DNA of 16,650 nucleotides from Candidatus Levyibacteriota bacterium (GTDB lineage: Bacteria; Patescibacteriota; Microgenomatia; Levybacterales; UBA12049). The notes under the pieces are model-generated. The model worked only from the letters and a program-made list of their open reading frames with translations. It was not told where the DNA came from and made no database searches. The stretch is taken from contig JAHFKF010000014.1 of assembly GCA_023245475.1 (NCBI GenBank), positions 1 to 16,650 on the forward strand, read 5' to 3'. Of this stretch, positions 1-5,594 are shown piece after piece. A program made the position numbers and the translations under genes. How positions within the stretch are numbered: the stretch's first letter is position 1; the number at the start of each line of letters is the position of its first letter.

Positions 1-100
1 CTCCCAGAAAGATTTGTCCAGCGTTATCAAAAATAGCTGCTAGACGGATGAATTCGTCTTTGGTAAAAGATGGTTTCTTTCGCAGGAAAATTATTGGCAT
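1..100 (-). CDS. Hypothetical protein, N-terminal part only (runs off the left edge)
   Basis: An open frame enters from the left edge on the minus strand and gives 33 residues from ATG at 98-100, beginning MPIIFLRKKPSF. An in-frame ATG also exists at 137-139, but it lies inside the -35 region of a good promoter (TTGACA 131-136, -10 TACGAT at 107-112, 18-bp spacer) whose -10 ends 6 nt before the ATG at 100. That fits the leaderless pattern of the neighbours, so I chose the inner start. The visible part has a hydrophobic start, a basic RKK patch and then a likely helix (DEFIRLAAIF). It is divergent from the gene at 192. The family cannot be told from so short a piece; the reading frame is inferred from the promoter fit and plausible composition. 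Confidence 0.5.
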   Translation of the reverse strand, partial: MPIIFLRKKPSFTKDEFIRLAAIFDNAGQIFLG

Positions 101-106
101 AAAACT

Positions 107-136
107 ATCGTAATAAAAGAAATCGCTTTCTGTCAA
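107..136 (-). promoter_or_regulatory. Promoter of the left-edge gene (leaderless type)
   Basis: On the minus strand, TTGACA (131-136) and TACGAT (107-112) are separated by 18 bp, and the -10 ends 6 nt before the ATG at 98-100. The motif TGTCAAC occurs twice here, at 131-137 and 140-146, as a 9-bp-period direct repeat; whether the second copy matters is unknown. Confidence 0.55.
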
Positions 137-155
137 CATTGTCAACTCATCTCTC

Positions 156-185
156 TTGACACATCTGGGGTGTGCTGTGTATTCT
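156..185 (+). promoter_or_regulatory. Promoter of the 234-aa gene (leaderless type)
   Basis: TTGACA (156-161) and TATTCT (180-185) are separated by 18 bp. Only 6 nt separate the -10 from the ATG at 192, so the expected transcription start falls at or next to the start codon. No Shine-Dalgarno sequence is present. Confidence 0.65.
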
Positions 186-191
186 TAGTAT

Positions 192-896
192 ATGACTGAA
201 GATGATCGAGGTGCATTTGATAAGCTAACGGCTGGTCTTGATGCTAGTCCCGAAGCTCAGGAAACAGCCGAAGCGCTTGAGCAGCAACGGCACTATCAAG
301 AATTTCTTGGCAAACTTCATGCTGAAGCATTAGGACGGGCAATTGTGCAAGTAAAACGAGGTAATGCGTCCGCAGCGGTAACTCAAACAGATGCTGGGTT
401 GCGTCTAGAACACACTGAAGCCCCTAAGGAAACAGAATTAATTGGGTATATCCTACCACTTTCTCAATCAGAAAATCTTGATGACCCCCAACATCTTGTC
501 CTTATGAAAGATGGGCAGATGCTTGCCATAAAACCGCAGCCATCAGCCAATAATATTATGAGTCAAGTCAAGAAGGAGCAATATGCAGAATATTTTAATC
601 ACAACACCTCTGCTTTTGAGGTCGATGTTGATGCTCAGAGTATGACTCGCAGGTTTCGCAACAGCGTAAATGGTCTTGGCTTACATATCGTCTACGATAG
701 TGCAGATGAATCATCCCAAGGACATTTTCCCAAGCTTCTGGGTAATGCCCTTACGGAAGCCAGATCCTTGCAAGAAAACCGTCTCGCCGCAAAGCGTGCA
801 CGAATTAGCGGTGCTAATCAGATGTTGGGTGAGTTCTTCAAGTCGTCTCCTACAAACGAACCTCCTCCAGCAGCTCCTCCCTCTGGTAAGCCGTAA
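192..896 (+). CDS. Hypothetical protein, 234 aa, soluble
   Basis: I do not recognise the family. The protein has no signal peptide or membrane segment. An acidic, helical N-terminus (about residues 1-60, rich in Glu, Ala and Gln) is followed by a mixed region around residues 80-180 that could be a small globular domain (strand-like stretches such as ELIGYILPL, QHLVLMKDGQMLAIK and GLGLHIVYDS). A basic helix (about 190-215) and a Pro-rich tail ending PPPAAPPSGKP follow. The start is supported by a consensus promoter whose -10 ends 6 nt upstream of the ATG, which leaves no room for a ribosome binding site. It is transcribed divergently from the gene at the left edge and is followed by a palindromic repeat doublet. 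Codon use looks like that of the neighbours. Function unknown. Confidence 0.8.
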   Translation: MTEDDRGAFDKLTAGLDASPEAQETAEALEQQRHYQEFLGKLHAEALGRAIVQVKRGNASAAVTQTDAGLRLEHTEAPKETELIGYILPLSQSENLDDPQHLVLMKDGQMLAIKPQPSANNIMSQVKKEQYAEYFNHNTSAFEVDVDAQSMTRRFRNSVNGLGLHIVYDSADESSQGHFPKLLGNALTEARSLQENRLAAKRARISGANQMLGEFFKSSPTNEPPPAAPPSGKP

Positions 897-935
897 TTTG
901 TGGCATATATCCCTTCAAGACAAGGAGCTCTCAGT

Positions 936-1007
936 TTGTCATCCTGAACTTGATTCAGGATCTTCTTACGTTTGGTTTTAGATGCTGAACTAAATTCAGC
1001 ATGACAA
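936..1007. repeat. Inverted doublet of REP-like palindromes
   Basis: Two short palindromes lie head to head. The first is TCCTGAA (942-948), a 5-nt loop, then TTCAGGA (954-960). The second is TGCTGAA (983-989), a 5-nt loop, then TTCAGCA (995-1001). They are bounded by TTGTCAT (936-942) and its complement ATGACAA (1001-1007), so each half reads TTGTCATsCTGAAyTTrrTTCAGsATCT-like in opposite orientation. This is the structure of a repetitive extragenic palindrome pair. It is intergenic, between the 234-aa gene and galT, and could act as a bidirectional transcript end, though no clear T-run follows either stem. Confidence 0.75.
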
Positions 1008-1035
1008 TGAGTTAGTTACTTGTCAGTTTTGTTTC

Positions 1036-1064
1036 TTGTTCTAGCAACTCGTGCTTGCTAGTAT
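1036..1064 (+). promoter_or_regulatory. Promoter of galT (leaderless type)
   Basis: TTGTTC (1036-1041) and TAGTAT (1059-1064) are separated by 17 bp, and the -10 ends 6 nt before the ATG at 1071. No Shine-Dalgarno sequence is present. Confidence 0.5.
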
Positions 1065-1070
1065 AGATAT

Positions 1071-2051
1071 ATGTCTGATTTTGAGTTTCGGCAAAATGAA
1101 ATAACCAAGCAATGGATGGTGCTTGCTCCAAGGCGTGCTAAGCGCTCCAATGAGAACGGTAAAACAGTCATGCTGTGTCCCTTTTGTGTTGGCAACGAAG
1201 ATGATCGGGAAGAATTGTACCGGGTACCCAGACCTCACCCCAACCCTCTTCCTTCGATAAACTCAGGACAGGCTCTAAAAGGAGAGGGAACAATCTCTAG
1301 CTGGCTCGTCCGTGTTATCGCTAACAAATTTCCATTTGCCGATCATCACGAACTGATTATTCATTCGCCGGATCATCATAAGAATTTTGATGAGCTGCCA
1401 TTTTCTCACGTTGAGCTGTTGTTGCAAACGTACAGAGCTCGTGTTCGTGCCAATGTTCAACATGGCAAAGTCTATCTCTTTCACAATAGAGGACATGCTG
1501 GCGGAGAAAGTATGCCTCATCCCCATACGCAACTTGTTGTCGTGCCACACCATGTGCAAGTAGCAACCAAAGCGCCTAAGGAGCCGTGGTTTGAACGTTT
1601 GTTGAGCACGCCTCGCAATTCTAGTCATGCAGCAACACTTGATAAACGTGAGATCTTGGAGACTGATCACTTCTTGGTTTTTTGCCCACCTACGAGTGAA
1701 TGGCCTGATGAAGTGTGGGTTGAGCCACAGATGAACGGGAAATCGTTTGCTGAGATCAGTGATGTTGAGATTTCAGATTTAGCATTTGTGATGGCACGGC
1801 TTGTGCAATTGTTTAGTCTTCGTCACTTTGATGAATTTCCGTTTAACATCTATATTACGCCAGGAAATAATTGGTATTTGAGACTCGTGCCGCGAGCAAA
1901 GATTCTTGGGGGATTTGAGCTAGCAACGGGCATTATGGTAAACACACAGGATCCTGCCGAGACGTTCTCCTTTCTCAAAGAACATTTCTGGAGACCAGAT
2001 CATACCCTGATTATGGGCGTGCATCAAGCGTCTTATGCACGAAAGGTTTAG
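1071..2051 (+). CDS. galT: Galactose-1-phosphate uridylyltransferase (GalT, HIT superfamily) with an in-frame repeat insertion
   Basis: GalT swaps UMP between UDP-glucose and galactose 1-phosphate in the Leloir pathway, through a uridylylated histidine. The 326-aa product has the family landmarks: CPFC (C36, C39) as zinc ligands, SPDHHK (H102 at the third zinc-ligand position), and the nucleotidyl-transfer motif HPHTQ at 150-154, in which H152 would be the nucleophile and Q154 follows as in GalT. A C-terminal HQASY segment is near residue 318. Between the CPFC...GNE block and the conserved W-x-VRVxxNKFP block there is a stretch (about residues 55-75, PHPNPLPS...KGEG) encoded by a palindromic repeat, not by the family. 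The frame is intact and the active-site blocks are complete, so the gene is probably functional. A related nucleotidyltransferase such as an ADP-sugar phosphorylase is possible but less likely. Confidence 0.85.
   Translation: MSDFEFRQNEITKQWMVLAPRRAKRSNENGKTVMLCPFCVGNEDDREELYRVPRPHPNPLPSINSGQALKGEGTISSWLVRVIANKFPFADHHELIIHSPDHHKNFDELPFSHVELLLQTYRARVRANVQHGKVYLFHNRGHAGGESMPHPHTQLVVVPHHVQVATKAPKEPWFERLLSTPRNSSHAATLDKREILETDHFLVFCPPTSEWPDEVWVEPQMNGKSFAEISDVEISDLAFVMARLVQLFSLRHFDEFPFNIYITPGNNWYLRLVPRAKILGGFELATGIMVNTQDPAETFSFLKEHFWRPDHTLIMGVHQASYARKV
1232..1292. repeat. Palindromic repeat inserted in frame inside galT
   Basis: The segment starts CCTCACCCCAACCC and has complementary arms CCCTCTTCC (1244-1252) and GGAGAGGG (1281-1288), with one unpaired T, around a loop holding TTCGATAAACTCAGGACAGG. 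The arms and their flanks look like the dispersed CCTCACCCC...GGAGAGGG intergenic repeats common in many bacterial genomes. Here the repeat is translated as about 20 residues (55-75 of GalT) that do not fit the family. The boundaries are approximate. Confidence 0.65.
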
Positions 2052-2098
2052 GTCGTTTCTTCCACGGCTCGTTTCTCGCAAAGCATTGTGAATAGAAA

Positions 2099-2698
2099 CT
2101 AGTTATCTTGTTGAGGTGCTGCCATGGCTGGCTTTGTGGCAGGAGGTGAGGCAGGTTTTTCTCCCACCGGGACATCCATCATTTGTGCTCCTCCTCGGAC
2201 AGGTGTGTAGCTTGGCCAGACACCGTTGATTGGGTAGTTGTTGGCTGGATATACCTCAAAGTCAAAGCATTTTTTTCCAATGCCGTGGGGGAATTTGCTC
2301 TTAAATGATGCATATGAATAATTGTTTTCATCCGCTGTCATTTTTTCTTTTTCAGAATCAGTGGTAAACGTGGCACAGAGTTGATATGTCATTGGTGTTC
2401 CCATCTTATATTCATACGATGCTCCTGTTTCAGGATCTGTTTTGATCAGCGACTGGGATGGGCTATAGCTATTGTCACGAATGTCGTTGATGGTTTCGGG
2501 AAGTGCTTGGTCTAATCGGTACTGATCATCAATTGCATACTGCAACTGTCCCAGATCTGTCACACGTTGTTGATCTAATCGGACTTTGCGTTGGTCACTG
2601 GGATTAGGAATAGTCATAAATCCATACACCAGAGCAATAACCGTCAGAACGGTTAGATAAATAAGCATGATAATATCTTTATTGCGTTTTTCTGTCAT
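2099..2698 (-). CDS. Single-pass membrane protein with pilin/pseudopilin-like architecture, 199 aa
   Basis: A charged N-terminus (MTEKRNKD) leads into one membrane helix (about residues 9-29). An extracytoplasmic domain starting with a D-x-x-R-x-x-DLGQLQYAID helix and then LPETINDI follows. This resembles the region just after the N-terminal helix of type IV pilins and type II secretion pseudopilins, but I see no prepilin peptidase site (no G-F-T-x-x-E). Two cysteines (in QLCATF and KKCFDF) could form a disulfide. The C-terminus is rich in Pro, Ala and Lys. The start is supported by GAGGTG 4 nt before the ATG. The gene overlaps the end of the upstream DUF5671-like gene by 20 nt, so the two are co-transcribed and probably work together at the cell surface. 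The pilin relation is a structural guess. Confidence 0.75.
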   Translation of the reverse strand: MTEKRNKDIIMLIYLTVLTVIALVYGFMTIPNPSDQRKVRLDQQRVTDLGQLQYAIDDQYRLDQALPETINDIRDNSYSPSQSLIKTDPETGASYEYKMGTPMTYQLCATFTTDSEKEKMTADENNYSYASFKSKFPHGIGKKCFDFEVYPANNYPINGVWPSYTPVRGGAQMMDVPVGEKPASPPATKPAMAAPQQDN

Positions 2699-3314
2699 TT
2701 TTCACCTCACTAATAAAGTACCCAAAGATCGAGCCAGCAATCATAACGGTAATGCACAAATGTCCGATTGCATTGGCAGTAAGATTGCCCCCGAGGAATT
2801 CATAAATAGTAGCGATGATGTGACCGATCATAATCAGAAAGGTACCAATGAGCGTGATATAGATTAAAATTTTGCGAGAACGCAGATTCTTGATAATTGG
2901 TTGCTTCATCAGTTGTTTGCGGAGAACAATTGCCAACATCACAAAAACGGGATAGGAAACGATGACCGCTGCGATGTATCCACGCATGAGATAGGCATTA
3001 TCAGACAAATAATTCAGTAAATCATTTTTGGTATTGGGGATAACCGTATCAATCCATTGATGAAAAATGCCGGCAATAGCAATTGATAGCACATATAATG
3101 AAATAAAGAACAGTATATACAAAAAGCCGATCCACATTCCGACATGTGGCACTGGTGGTGGGGGAGGAGGGAGTGTTTTGCTGTCGTCTGATTCCAAGAG
3201 CGCTTTATCTACTTTATCAACCGGCCAACCCGCTGCTGTGAGTGCCTGTTTAATCTGTTCATCAGAGACATGTTTCGTACGTGCGTCTTTTATGTAGGAT
3301 GATAGATCAGCCAT
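2679..3314 (-). CDS. DUF5671-like multi-pass membrane protein, 211 aa
   Basis: The N-terminal 40 residues (YIKDARTKHVSDEQIKQAL then AAGWPVDKVDKAL) look like the small UBA-like or short helical domain that often precedes DUF5671 in Patescibacteria. A Pro run (PPPPPPVP) links it to a membrane part with about four helices: roughly residues 60-85, 112-131, 147-168 and 181-202. DUF5671 has no established biochemical role. The gene heads a two-gene operon with the pilin-like protein, which starts within its last 20 nt. Its start is set by a promoter whose -10 ends 6 nt upstream. The promoter overlaps the divergent promoter of the multi-HTH gene at 3375. The family assignment is from memory of this architecture, not from a search. 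Confidence 0.7.
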   Translation of the reverse strand: MADLSSYIKDARTKHVSDEQIKQALTAAGWPVDKVDKALLESDDSKTLPPPPPPVPHVGMWIGFLYILFFISLYVLSIAIAGIFHQWIDTVIPNTKNDLLNYLSDNAYLMRGYIAAVIVSYPVFVMLAIVLRKQLMKQPIIKNLRSRKILIYITLIGTFLIMIGHIIATIYEFLGGNLTANAIGHLCITVMIAGSIFGYFISEVKNDRKTQ

Positions 3315-3320
3315 AACTCA

Positions 3321-3350
3321 AGTATAGGATAGTTTTTTGTCCGAATGCAA
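3321..3350 (-). promoter_or_regulatory. Promoter of the DUF5671/pilin-like operon (leaderless type)
   Basis: On the minus strand, TTGCAT (3345-3350) and TATACT (3321-3326) are separated by 18 bp. The -10 ends 6 nt before the ATG at 3312-3314. It overlaps the divergent promoter at 3337-3366, so the two can hardly be occupied at once. Confidence 0.55.
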
Positions 3351-3366
3351 GAGGAGATGCTATAAT
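3337..3366 (+). promoter_or_regulatory. Promoter of the first multi-HTH gene (leaderless type)
   Basis: TTGTCC (3337-3342) and a perfect TATAAT (3361-3366) are separated by 18 bp; the ATG is at 3375, 8 nt after the -10. The segment 3357-3382 is identical to 4467-4492 upstream of the paralogue. Confidence 0.65.
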
Positions 3367-3374
3367 GCAACCTT

Positions 3375-4397
3375 ATGAAAGAACGAGGAACAATCCCCCA
3401 ACAGGGAGAAGCGGCAAGACGAGTAGTAAGAGAATTTCTGATCTATCGAGATATAGAAAAACCTTTTACAGAGAAGGATCGGTCAGAACTGCAAAGCCGA
3501 TTCAATAGCTTGCCTTCTGAAGAACGGGTAGAGACGGCTCAGCTGCTTTTTGGAGGAATATCGACTGATGCTCGTCCCTTAATGCGGCAGAGAGCGTCTG
3601 ATATGGTTTGCTTTTTGTATGAAGAGTACGATATTCCAGCAAAATTATATCTGGACGGGCTTGCAAATGTTAGCAGATTTAATCACCAAGAAAACACTGC
3701 TGATATGTTGCAGCTTGCTCCCCGGTTGCTTGCTACTGTCGATAATGCGACGTTTTTTTTCCGAAACCTTGAGAGTTTTGCTCTGTATCACAAGGATAAT
3801 CCTGTATTGTTAGGTGTCGCTGCAAGGCTAAAACAAAGCAAAAAACAGTTGATACGGACACTAAGCCGTGAAGTGTTCCCTCCAAAAGTGAATGCTGCTG
3901 TCGTTCCAGACTTTAATGCGGAGCTACCAGACTTATGGAATACCTATCAGATGACTTCGAGTCAGCTTGCCAAATTGTTTGGTTTGCCACGAGCATGGGT
4001 GAGAAAAGAAGTTGGGGTTTTACGCAAGAATGGCATGCCCTTATCCATACGTACAGGGATTCCAGACTATCTTCCGCTTACCACTAGGTTACAAATGATT
4101 GCTGGTCTTGCGGATAAATGGTCACCTGAAGAAATTAGTACGATTCTTAATCTTGACAGGAGGGTTGTCTCTGAACAGCTATTTGGACGAGATCCTGCTT
4201 CTGAAGCTGTTCGATTTGATAGAGAAGCATTTATTGCGGTATTGCCTGATCTCTGGAATAATCAAGGTCTTTCAGGTGCTGAGATTGCGGATCGTTATGG
4301 TCTTAACGAAAACTATGTGTTGCAGTTAATCAGTCGGCTGAGATGCCAAGGATATCCCTTAGAAAGAAGAAATCAATTCAGTCGAGCCAATCCTTAG
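3375..4397 (+). CDS. Multi-helix-turn-helix protein, 340 aa, probable DNA-binding protein (paralogue 1)
   Basis: I do not recognise a named family. Residues 1-120 form a helical domain shared with the downstream gene (pattern FTEKDRSELQSRF, then ETAQLLFGGI, then LYEEYDIPAKLYLDGL and LQLAPRLL). The C-terminal half holds three helix-turn-helix-like repeats: about 184-222 (LPDLWNTYQMTSSQLAKLFGL), 239-270 (AGLADKWSPEEISTILNL) and 289-330 (LPDLWNNQGLSGAEIADRYGL). Repeats one and three share LPDLWN and end in an RK/RL...GxPL motif, so they are internal duplicates. The protein is soluble. It is probably a sequence-specific DNA-binding regulator or a nucleoid-type protein. The promoter is a consensus -10 that ends 8 nt before the ATG. 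The tandem paralogue follows after 87 nt with its own near-identical promoter. Confidence 0.75.
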   Translation: MKERGTIPQQGEAARRVVREFLIYRDIEKPFTEKDRSELQSRFNSLPSEERVETAQLLFGGISTDARPLMRQRASDMVCFLYEEYDIPAKLYLDGLANVSRFNHQENTADMLQLAPRLLATVDNATFFFRNLESFALYHKDNPVLLGVAARLKQSKKQLIRTLSREVFPPKVNAAVVPDFNAELPDLWNTYQMTSSQLAKLFGLPRAWVRKEVGVLRKNGMPLSIRTGIPDYLPLTTRLQMIAGLADKWSPEEISTILNLDRRVVSEQLFGRDPASEAVRFDREAFIAVLPDLWNNQGLSGAEIADRYGLNENYVLQLISRLRCQGYPLERRNQFSRANP

Positions 4398-4470
4398 GAG
4401 GGACTATTTTGGCTGCAATGGAAGTTACTCAAAACCTAATCGAGTAAACTGCTCCTGGGTTTAATCATGC

Positions 4471-4476
4471 TATAAT
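4471..4476 (+). promoter_or_regulatory. -10 element of the second multi-HTH gene
   Basis: A perfect TATAAT ends 8 nt before the ATG at 4485. The 26 nt at 4467-4492 are identical to 3357-3382. There is no good -35 at 17-18 bp (the best is AACTGC or ACTGCT), so transcription may need an activator. An inverted repeat TTACTC (4425-4430) / GAGTAA (4442-4447) lies just upstream and reaches the -35 position. Confidence 0.55.
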
Positions 4477-4484
4477 GCAACCTT

Positions 4485-5312
4485 ATGAAAGAGCGAGATG
4501 TGAATCCACACTATATGCTAGCACAATCATTTGCAAGAGACGTGCTTGGACGTAGAAATGCAGAACTTCCTTTTAATGAAGAAGATTGGGGAAGAATAAA
4601 TATGCGATTACATTATTTCACGCATGAAGCTCGAGAAGAAACTGCTAATTTGCTTCTCCGAGGTATTGCTAAAGATCATCGTGCTCCATTGCGGCACCGG
4701 GCGAGAGAGATCGTGCGCGTTTTATACATAGATTGGGATGTGTCTACTAAAACCTATCTCACAAGCTTAAGTCTGATAGACAGTAAGAAGCAACGCCAAA
4801 ACCTTTCTGAACTTCTTCATCTTGCGCCTGATATTATCAATAATCAAAAGGACTATGATCAATTAGCAACCCTTTTCTCTAAAATATCAGAGAGACCTAG
4901 GATAGTTGGCCTTGATGATAAGCTAAAAGATGAAATTGCTTGGGTTAATAATCAAATTAAATCACGTGAGCCCAAAATACAAGTAAGTGAACTAATGACA
5001 GGAGAAATTGCTGACAAGATATGTCTGGTCCTTCCAGAGTTATGGAATAACCAGCATCTTTCGTCTGGGAAAATTGCTGAACGTTATGGTGTAAGAATAA
5101 CAGATATCGTTCAGTTGATTACAAAGTCACGAAAACAAGGAGTTTTCTTAGAAGAAAGAGGAGATAATCGTCCCCACCGCCCTCGAAACATATCTCAAAA
5201 AAGACAGCTAATACCAGAGCTTGCTAAGACTATGACTAGAGAAGAAGTTGCAAAACATTTGCGTGTAGCACCCTTACTGGTACAGCAGTATTGGCCAAAG
5301 CAAGGGGAATGA
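4485..5312 (+). CDS. Multi-helix-turn-helix protein, 275 aa, probable DNA-binding protein (paralogue 2)
   Basis: This is a diverged paralogue of the preceding gene. Residues 1-120 match its helical N-terminal domain (PFNEEDWGRINMRL, EETANLLLRGIA, VLYIDWDVSTKTYLTSL, ELLHLAPDII). A first HTH at about 183-224 (LPELWNNQHLSSGKIAERYGV ending GVFLEER) corresponds to the third repeat of the paralogue. A second, at about 241-270 (LIPELAKTMTREEVAKHLRV), resembles its middle repeat, so the repeat order differs and one repeat is missing. It is soluble and basic between the two HTHs. The stop codon is 3 nt from the stop of the convergent small HTH gene. Function beyond probable DNA binding is unknown. Confidence 0.75.
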   Translation: MKERDVNPHYMLAQSFARDVLGRRNAELPFNEEDWGRINMRLHYFTHEAREETANLLLRGIAKDHRAPLRHRAREIVRVLYIDWDVSTKTYLTSLSLIDSKKQRQNLSELLHLAPDIINNQKDYDQLATLFSKISERPRIVGLDDKLKDEIAWVNNQIKSREPKIQVSELMTGEIADKICLVLPELWNNQHLSSGKIAERYGVRITDIVQLITKSRKQGVFLEERGDNRPHRPRNISQKRQLIPELAKTMTREEVAKHLRVAPLLVQQYWPKQGE

Positions 5313-5315
5313 CTA

Positions 5316-5534
5316 TTAGAGTGTGGCTTTTTGTTGGATGCCGAGTAACCAGAGGACGGCTTCTTTCTTGTATCGACGATCACCACGAGAGTTAATTCGG
5401 ATTGCAGGAAGCTTGCCACGTTTACCCCAGCGTTTGATAGTAAGCGGGGAAACTCGCAGGATTTCGGCAACTTCACGTACTGTCAGGAGATCTGGAAGAG
5501 TATCGATAGTAAGTGGTTTGGAGTCTGCTGCCAT
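5316..5534 (-). CDS. Small excisionase-like / MerR-like helix-turn-helix protein, 72 aa (HTH_17 type)
   Basis: Residues 17-41 give a textbook winged HTH of the excisionase/MerR-like HTH_17 family: LLTVREVAEILRVSPLTIKRW, then GKRGKLPAIRI and a wing with GDRRYKKEAV. Single-domain members are used as phage excisionases, plasmid or toxin-antitoxin regulators, and stand-alone regulators. No integrase or attachment site is visible nearby, so a transcription regulator is more likely. It is convergent with the multi-HTH gene (3 nt between stops) and has its own promoter, overlapped by the palindrome GTTATAAGATAAC at 5548-5560, which suggests autoregulation. The start is the only ATG that keeps the whole domain. 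Confidence 0.8.
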   Translation of the reverse strand: MAADSKPLTIDTLPDLLTVREVAEILRVSPLTIKRWGKRGKLPAIRINSRGDRRYKKEAVLWLLGIQQKATL

Positions 5535-5547
5535 AGGATAGAACTAT

Positions 5548-5560
5548 GTTATAAGATAAC
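5548..5560. promoter_or_regulatory. Palindromic operator candidate over the -10 of the small HTH gene
   Basis: GTTAT-AAG-ATAAC is a perfect 5-bp inverted repeat covering the -10 element. It is flanked by direct copies of AACTAT at 5542-5547 and 5562-5567, 20 bp apart (about two helical turns). Autorepression by the adjacent HTH protein is inferred. Confidence 0.45.
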
Positions 5561-5581
5561 AAACTATAGCAGCACTGTCAA
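5553..5581 (-). promoter_or_regulatory. Promoter of the small HTH gene
   Basis: On the minus strand, TTGACA (5576-5581) and TATCTT (5553-5558) are separated by 17 bp. The -10 ends 18 nt before the ATG, so a short leader of about 11 nt is expected, unlike most lead genes in this window. Confidence 0.55.
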
Positions 5582-5594
5582 GGTAGGAAAGTGT

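Noticed and set aside
101..139. Longer start (ATG at 137-139) for the left-edge gene
   Set aside because: The extra 13 codons overlap the -35, spacer and -10 of a good promoter that points to the ATG at 98-100.
2071..2099. Inverted repeat GTTTCT / AGAAAC between convergent galT and the pilin-like gene as a terminator
   Set aside because: Six AT-rich pairs with a 17-nt loop and no T-run on either strand; too weak to call.
4425..4447. Inverted repeat TTACTC / GAGTAA as a terminator of the first multi-HTH gene
   Set aside because: Only 6 bp with an 11-nt loop and no T-run; it could be an operator instead, so it is only mentioned with the promoter at 4471.
5316..5581. Prophage or integrative element marked by the excisionase-like gene
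   Set aside because: No integrase, attachment-site repeats, tRNA gene or phage structural genes are visible in the window.
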